Shown in pieces: positions 59,949 through 64,000 of a stretch of 64,000 bases of DNA (the first letter of the stretch is position 1; each line of letters opens with the position of its first letter). The stretch lies in NCBI GenBank assembly GCA_033794685.1, contig JARAYZ010000004.1; one strand, given 5' to 3'. Source of the DNA: Lentzea sp033794685 (GTDB taxonomy: Bacteria; Actinomycetota; Actinomycetes; Mycobacteriales; Pseudonocardiaceae). The notes under the pieces are model-generated. The model saw nothing but the letters and a program-made list of their open reading frames with translations, was not told the origin of the DNA and did no database searches. The translations under genes and the position numbers were made by a program.

Positions 59949-61247
59949 TCAGGCGGCGGCAGGGCTTGAGCCTGCTCGGGCGTAGTGCGGCGACCATCCG
60001 AGGTAGACGGCGCCGATGCGGCCGTGCCGGTTCTTGGCTGCAGTGACCTCGATTTCGCCGGGGTGTTCGGGGTCGTGGTGGAGCAGTAGCACGGCGTCGG
60101 CGTCGGCTTCGATCGAGCCGGATTCGCGCAGATCGGCGAGCACGGGGCGCCTGTCGGACCGTTGTTCGGAGCCGCGGTTGACCTGGGCGAGTGCAACGAC
60201 AGGCAAGCCGAGTTCCTTGGCGAGGAGCTTGAGGCCGCGGGAAAAGCTGGCGACCTGTTGCTCGCGTGGTGCGCGCGGGTCGGCGGGTCGGATGAGCTGC
60301 AGGTAGTCGACGACGAGCACGCCGAGGCCGCGTGGTGTGCGGACGTGGTCGCGTGCGATCGACCGAATGCCGGCAAGGCTGAGGTTGGCTTGGTCGACGA
60401 CGCGGAGCGGCCAGCCCTTCATCGTGACGCTGGCTTCACGGAGTCTGCCCCAGCAGTTCTGGGAGAGCCGGTGTTTCGTGATGCGGTCGAGTTCGACGCT
60501 GGCGATGTTGGCGAGGACCCGGTCGGTGACCTCGGTCTCGGGCATTTCGAGGGAGATGAGCAGGGCTCCCTCGCCGCGGCTTGCGGCGTGGGTGGCGATG
60601 TTGATGCCGAGGACGGACTTGCCGACGCCGGGGCGGGCGCCGATGACAGTGAGCGTGCCTGGGCGCAGGCCGCCGAGCAGGCTGTCGAGCTGGGCATCGC
60701 CGGTCGAGAGCGATGGCGGTTCGGGTGCGGCGTAGCGGGTAAGCGCGTTCGCGGCGAGGTCGTCGAGGTCGTGCACGGGCGCGTCGGTCCGAGACCGGAT
60801 GGTGACGCGGTCGAGGGTCTGCCGCGCGTCCTCGACGACCTCGTCAGCGCTGGCCGTGCTGCTGCAGGCGAGTTGGGCGATGCGCTGCGAGGCCTGGAGG
60901 AGTCCGCGCCGTGTGGCTTGCTCGAGCACGCGGTCGGCGTAGTAGGCCGCGTTCGCGGCGGTCGGGCATGCGGACATGAGCGTATGCAGGAACGGGGCGC
61001 CGCCAACACGTTCAAGCTCGTTGTGCTGCTCCAACTCGGATCCGAGGGTGACAGGGTCGACGGGCTGGCCGGCCTGTTCGAGCCGCAGCGCGGCGCGGTA
61101 GATGGTCTGGTGGTGCGGCTTGTAGAAGTCCTCCGGCCGCAGCGTCTCGACGATGTCGGCGAGCGCTCGCGGGGAGAGCAGCGTGGCGCCAAGGGCCGAT
61201 TGCTCGGCGCGCTCATCCCACGGTGGCAGGTCGTACTCGTCGCTCAC
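59949..61247 (-). CDS. Replicative DNA helicase DnaB (phage type)
   Basis: A 432-residue RecA-fold helicase. DnaB N-terminal domain (WDERAEQSALGATLL, HQTIYRAALRLEQAGQPVD), then Walker A GARPGVGKS, SLEMPETEV, Walker B LVVDYLQLIRP and ALAQVNRGSEQR; LRESGSIEADADAVLLLHHD completes it. It would unwind the element DNA during replication. The GTG start at 61247 overlaps the preceding gene stop (61244), so the two are coupled. Confidence 0.92.
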   Translation of the reverse strand: MSDEYDLPPWDERAEQSALGATLLSPRALADIVETLRPEDFYKPHHQTIYRAALRLEQAGQPVDPVTLGSELEQHNELERVGGAPFLHTLMSACPTAANAAYYADRVLEQATRRGLLQASQRIAQLACSSTASADEVVEDARQTLDRVTIRSRTDAPVHDLDDLAANALTRYAAPEPPSLSTGDAQLDSLLGGLRPGTLTVIGARPGVGKSVLGINIATHAASRGEGALLISLEMPETEVTDRVLANIASVELDRITKHRLSQNCWGRLREASVTMKGWPLRVVDQANLSLAGIRSIARDHVRTPRGLGVLVVDYLQLIRPADPRAPREQQVASFSRGLKLLAKELGLPVVALAQVNRGSEQRSDRRPVLADLRESGSIEADADAVLLLHHDPEHPGEIEVTAAKNRHGRIGAVYLGWSPHYARAGSSPAAA

Positions 61248-62248
61248 GCTGTCCCTCTGCTCTGCTGTCGGGCGATGGCGGCACGGGCCTGACTGAGGCG
61301 CTCCTGCTTGTGTGCATCGGCGGCCTGGCGGTACCAGGCTCGGCGCTGCTCGGGCGGCCCTTCGTCGATCTCGCGCGGCGGCGCGGGTGCGGTCCAGGTG
61401 TCGAGGCCGAGGACGTCGTCGGGGTTGAGCTCGTCGTCAGGTATGGAGTCGACGGCCCGGAGGTGACGCCAGTTCGGGTCCTGTGCTGCCTTGAGGCGCA
61501 GCTGGTCGTACTGCTTGCGGAACTTCGGCATCGAGAGGATGTTCGTGCGCCAGAAAGGGTCCTGTGTCGCCCAGTCGATCAGCCGCAGGGCCTCGTCGAG
61601 GTCGCGACCGTCACGGTCGAGGAGCAGGCGGGCGTCGGTCAGCCACTTCTCGGTGACGGATGCTTTCGAGCCGTTCGCGATCACGCGGGCCCGGAGGTGG
61701 TCGCACAGCTTGGCGACCTCTGCTCGCGGCGGCTCCGCCGTCCGCAACGAAAGATCTTCTCTACTCTCCTCTTCTCTGCCACCGGTTTGCGATCCGTTTG
61801 CCATAGCCGTTGGCATGGCATTTGCCATCGTTTTGCTACCCCAGCGACGCTCAGCACCGCGGCGACCAGCCTCGCGCCGCTTCTCCGAGAGGTCGTTGAC
61901 TTCGTTGGCGGACCGCTGGTGCCGCAGGTAGTCGTGAACCACGACGTAGCCGTGTTTCGGCTGCTCGCAGCGTCCACAGTCATGTTCCGGTCGGTGCCAG
62001 AGCCCCTGGGCGACAAGCTTTTCGGCGGCGGCACTGTCCACGCCGGCCAGACGGGTCACGATCGTGACCGGGAAGTGCCCGTCCGTGAAGGACTGGCCGG
62101 AGTAGCACAGGGAGACGACGTACAGCCATGACGCTGCGGGGTCGTCAAGCTCGGCAAGCTTCGGGTTGAGCGGCAGGTCGACAGACACCCGAACGTAGTT
62201 CCGGCTGTCCTCGGGCGCGGCGGCTCGTTGGCGGCTCACGCGGACCAC
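61244..62248 (-). CDS. Replisome-organizer-like protein
   Basis: A 334-residue protein directly upstream of dnaB with a 4-base overlap. The N-terminal half resembles a winged-helix replication protein (NYVRVSVDLPLNPKLAELDD, HGYVVVHDYLRHQRS), with a basic linker (EKRREAGRRGAERRWG), and the C-terminal part has DPFWRTNILSMPKFRKQYDQL, a DnaD-like segment common in phage replication proteins. It probably brings DnaB to the element origin. GTG start at 62248. Confidence 0.78.
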   Translation of the reverse strand: MVRVSRQRAAAPEDSRNYVRVSVDLPLNPKLAELDDPAASWLYVVSLCYSGQSFTDGHFPVTIVTRLAGVDSAAAEKLVAQGLWHRPEHDCGRCEQPKHGYVVVHDYLRHQRSANEVNDLSEKRREAGRRGAERRWGSKTMANAMPTAMANGSQTGGREEESREDLSLRTAEPPRAEVAKLCDHLRARVIANGSKASVTEKWLTDARLLLDRDGRDLDEALRLIDWATQDPFWRTNILSMPKFRKQYDQLRLKAAQDPNWRHLRAVDSIPDDELNPDDVLGLDTWTAPAPPREIDEGPPEQRRAWYRQAADAHKQERLSQARAAIARQQSRGTA

Positions 62249-62568
62249 CTCGCGTTCAGTTCAGCCTGCTCGACGGCAAGTCGCTGGCATTTGCCACCGG
62301 CTTGCCACATCTGCCGTAGGTCGGCGTCCTGCACCGGGATCCACGCGCCTAGGCCAAGCGCGCGGAGGTGGAGGATGGCGGCGGCAGTAGCCGCAGGAAG
62401 CATGGGTTCGTCCTCAGGGTGCGGGTCGAGCGGGTCGCGTCGGCCGTGCGCAAGCACCGGCAGGCGCCAAGATGCGGCGCGCCGGCAGCGCAGAGCTTCG
62501 GACGTGGTGTGGTGGTCGTCCATCACGAGCTCCAGCAGCTCGGGGAAGGCGGACCAGGCGGCGGTCAA
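62236..62568 (-). CDS. Hypothetical element protein
   Basis: A 110-residue frame (TAAWSAFPELLELVMDDHHT, PATAAAILHLRALGLGAWIP). The first possible start is TTG at 62568; an ATG at 62523 is an alternative. It overlaps the downstream gene by 13 bases. No known family. Confidence 0.5.
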   Translation of the reverse strand: MTAAWSAFPELLELVMDDHHTTSEALRCRRAASWRLPVLAHGRRDPLDPHPEDEPMLPAATAAAILHLRALGLGAWIPVQDADLRQMWQAGGKCQRLAVEQAELNARWSA

Positions 62569-62598
62569 CTCGCCTGGGGTCGCTGGAGTCGGATGCGG

Positions 62599-62922
62599 TC
62601 AGGCTGCGGTGGTGCGGCCCTTGCGGCGGGCTGCGTGCGACTTCAGCGCGAGGCGCGTGAAGTACGCCGTGCGGGCGTTCGCGGCACGCTTGGCGCGTTC
62701 CTCGGGCGCCAGCACGCCGTCCGGGTCGACCTGCTTCTCGAACCTGGCCATCGCAGCCCGAACCGCAGGTGCGGTTCGCGCGGCGCGGTCGGGGGTGTTG
62801 GCCCACGAGATGTGGGCACCGATGCGCCCGGCGATCGAGTGCCGCCGGGACTTCGGCGCGGGTGTCGGCGTGTCTCCGGTGGCGTCTGCGGGCGCGCCTG
62901 TGGGATGCTCGTGACTGAGCAC
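62599..62922 (-). CDS. Small helical protein, copy 2 of the paralogue pair
   Basis: A 107-residue protein whose C-terminal 75 residues align with the product of 57282-57548 (AGRIGAHISWANTPDRAART, RFEKQVDPDGVLAPEERAKRA, AYFTRLALKSHAARR), with an extra Pro/Thr-rich N-terminus. AGGAGG sits six bases before the GTG at 62922. Function unknown. Confidence 0.7.
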   Translation of the reverse strand: MLSHEHPTGAPADATGDTPTPAPKSRRHSIAGRIGAHISWANTPDRAARTAPAVRAAMARFEKQVDPDGVLAPEERAKRAANARTAYFTRLALKSHAARRKGRTTAA

Positions 62923-63147
62923 TGTGAACCTCCTAGGTTCCGGTGTAGGGCCCGCTCCGCCGCTGGTTTCTCAGGCCGTGGGGGCGTTGCGGGTGCTTCT
63001 TCTCAGAGGCCGCGTCGATTCGCAGTCGGCGCGGCTTTCTGATGTTCATTTTGCACTGCGATGTGGCACCGGAGTCGCACCGATTACCAGCTGCAGCGTC
63101 TAGCACAGAGCATCTGACCAGCGGAGACTTGCATCCATGCATGCATG

Positions 63148-63184
63148 CTGGTCCACTGTGGATAGTGCGCGCGGTTTGGACCAG
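63148..63184. repeat. 8-bp inverted repeat with 21-base spacer
   Basis: CTGGTCCA (63148-63155) and TGGACCAG (63177-63184). It may be a protein-binding or origin-type site. Confidence 0.45.
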
Positions 63185-63245
63185 CGAAATTGCATGAACG
63201 CACCAGCCCCACAAGGCAGCCAAAATCATTTGCTCGTGCACACGC

Positions 63246-63267
63246 ACGGCGTGTCGCGACACGCCGT
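63246..63267. repeat. Perfect 22-bp palindrome
   Basis: Half-site ACGGCGTGTCG with exact complement and no spacer, four bases after the integrase stop. It may be a terminator or a recombinase/excisionase site. Confidence 0.5.
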
Positions 63268-63271
63268 CGAC

Positions 63272-64000
63272 TCACACACGGTCACCGCGCGAAAGCTTCT
63301 GCGTAGCCACGCGTGCACGGTGGTCGGCCGCTGAAGCGCCGTAGCGCTCCAGCATCGTGTCCGAGGACCAACCAGCTAGCCGCTTCAGGTCGCGCTCCTG
63401 GCCACCGGCGAGCAGGAAGTCGTGTGCCCAGGTGTGCCGGAACCGGTGCGGGAACGCGCCCTCGATGCCTGCGGCTTCGGCCCGCACACGCACGATCTCC
63501 CGCACTCCATCTGTGGTGAGTGGGCCGCGCTCGCCGAGGAAGAACGCAGCATCGTGCACCCACCGGTGCCCAGCGCGAGCACGAAGGTAGCGATCGAGCG
63601 CGCGAGCAGTACGCGGTCCGAAGTAGACAGGCCTGGACTTGCCGCCCTTGCCCTTGACGATGACCATCTGGTTGTCGAGGTCGAGCCCGGCGACGGTGAT
63701 GCCGATCAGCTCAGAGTTGCGCACGCCGCAGTCGAGCAGCACCCGCACGACCGCCTCGTCGCGGCGGTCATAGAACCGCTTTCCTTGGCACGCCTTGATG
63801 AGTGCAGCGAGCTGGTCGTCCGTCAACACCGGAACGGGCTTCTCTGGCACCTCGGGCACTTCCAGCCCGCGCATCGGGTGCTCGTCGATCACCCCCTCGG
63901 CGACGAGCCACCCGCAGAATCTGTGCAGACCCTTCCACCGGGTGCGCACCGTGCCGGGCGCGTGCCGGTCGGCGAGATCAGCCAGCCACGCCAGCACGTT
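63272..64000 (-). CDS. Tyrosine recombinase/integrase, N-terminus cut by window edge
   Basis: At least 241 residues of a phage-type tyrosine recombinase; the frame stays open to the right edge. It has a SAM-like N-terminal core-binding region (TVRTRWKGLHRFCGWLVAEG) and the full catalytic set: Arg (CGVRNSEL), Lys (KGKGGKSRPV), HxxR (PHRFRHTWAHDF), Trp (LAGWSSDTM) and nucleophile Tyr (LERYG). It would integrate the element; the attachment site must lie outside the window. Leftward, its 3-prime end is at 63272. Confidence 0.92.
   Translation of the reverse strand, partial: NVLAWLADLADRHAPGTVRTRWKGLHRFCGWLVAEGVIDEHPMRGLEVPEVPEKPVPVLTDDQLAALIKACQGKRFYDRRDEAVVRVLLDCGVRNSELIGITVAGLDLDNQMVIVKGKGGKSRPVYFGPRTARALDRYLRARAGHRWVHDAAFFLGERGPLTTDGVREIVRVRAEAAGIEGAFPHRFRHTWAHDFLLAGGQERDLKRLAGWSSDTMLERYGASAADHRARVATQKLSRGDRV

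Larger units (their letters stand above)
62923..63271. other. Intergenic region with inverted repeats
   Basis: A 349-base gap between the paralogue gene and the integrase. It holds CTGGTCCA (63148-63155) facing TGGACCAG (63177-63184), a CATG-rich run near 63137-63149, and a perfect 22-bp palindrome at 63246-63267. The GC content is lower here. A 38-codon frame at 62933-63049 (-) lacks a ribosome site and is not called. Confidence 0.55.

Noticed and set aside
62933..63049. 38-codon basic frame upstream of the paralogue gene
   Set aside because: No ribosome site before the ATG; it overlaps the likely promoter of the gene at 62922.

Overview
The window is high-GC DNA with GTG starts, 4-base start/stop overlaps and a gene repertoire (SecA2, WhiB, LCP, LigC, DUF3040, DUF2252, single-chain acyl-CoA carboxylase) that points to a filamentous actinobacterium. 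A Pseudonocardiales genus such as Lentzea or Saccharothrix is my best guess; it is an inference, because no rRNA or other marker is present. Bases 1 to about 47.8 kb look chromosomal. From about 47.8-48.1 kb to the right edge the sequence is a mobile, phage-like element whose integrase runs off the window.

Region by region. 0-8.7 kb: an acyl-CoA module (TetR regulator, long-chain-type acyl-CoA dehydrogenase, thiolase, single-chain biotin-dependent acyl-CoA carboxylase, MHS-type transporter). Near-identical TetR-type dyads lie in front of the dehydrogenase and the carboxylase. Spo0M-like and GlsB-like genes lie between. 8.8-11.4 kb: secA2 and a small unknown. 11.4-23.1 kb: a full aerobic choline-to-glycine route. 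GMC choline dehydrogenase and betaine-aldehyde dehydrogenase make betaine; a Rieske oxygenase (GbcA-like) with a separate Rieske ferredoxin and FAD reductase gives dimethylglycine; dimethylglycine oxidase gives sarcosine; monomeric sarcosine oxidase gives glycine. An IclR regulator and an APC permease belong to the cluster. 23.1-26.7 kb: a GAF/PucR-type regulator, MHS transporter and 3-hydroxybutyrate dehydrogenase operon, which shares an operator-like dyad with the choline operon.

26.8-47.7 kb: housekeeping and envelope genes, namely a 35-aa ORF, LCP ligase, DUF3037/HipA-like kinase pair, a 170-bp MITE, SGNH hydrolase, Tat-exported lactonase-fold protein, PPK2, ornithine aminotransferase, DUF2252, GNAT, ABC-F, DUF3040, ZapE, pyrimidine reductase, LigC, EamA exporter, an alpha/beta-hydrolase lipoprotein lacking its serine nucleophile, a 21-residue eight-cysteine peptide gene, a Pro-rich protein, a small protein with a Shine-Dalgarno-masking hairpin, a variant aminoglycoside-phosphotransferase-fold kinase and a NACHT NTPase that is a candidate anti-phage protein.

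47.9-64 kb: the mobile element. A left rightward block holds DUF6011/zinc-finger and SpdB-like membrane genes. A large leftward block holds a WhiB protein, a coiled-coil protein, a tandem-repeat protein, an HTH protein, a tape-measure-like protein with no other tail or head genes beside it, a three-gene XRE-DUF5753/DUF6879 cassette, a RusA-like resolvase, a lipoprotein, another XRE regulator, DnaB helicase, a replisome-organizer-like protein, two paralogous small proteins 5 kb apart, and a tyrosine recombinase. No tRNA, rRNA or CRISPR was seen in the window.
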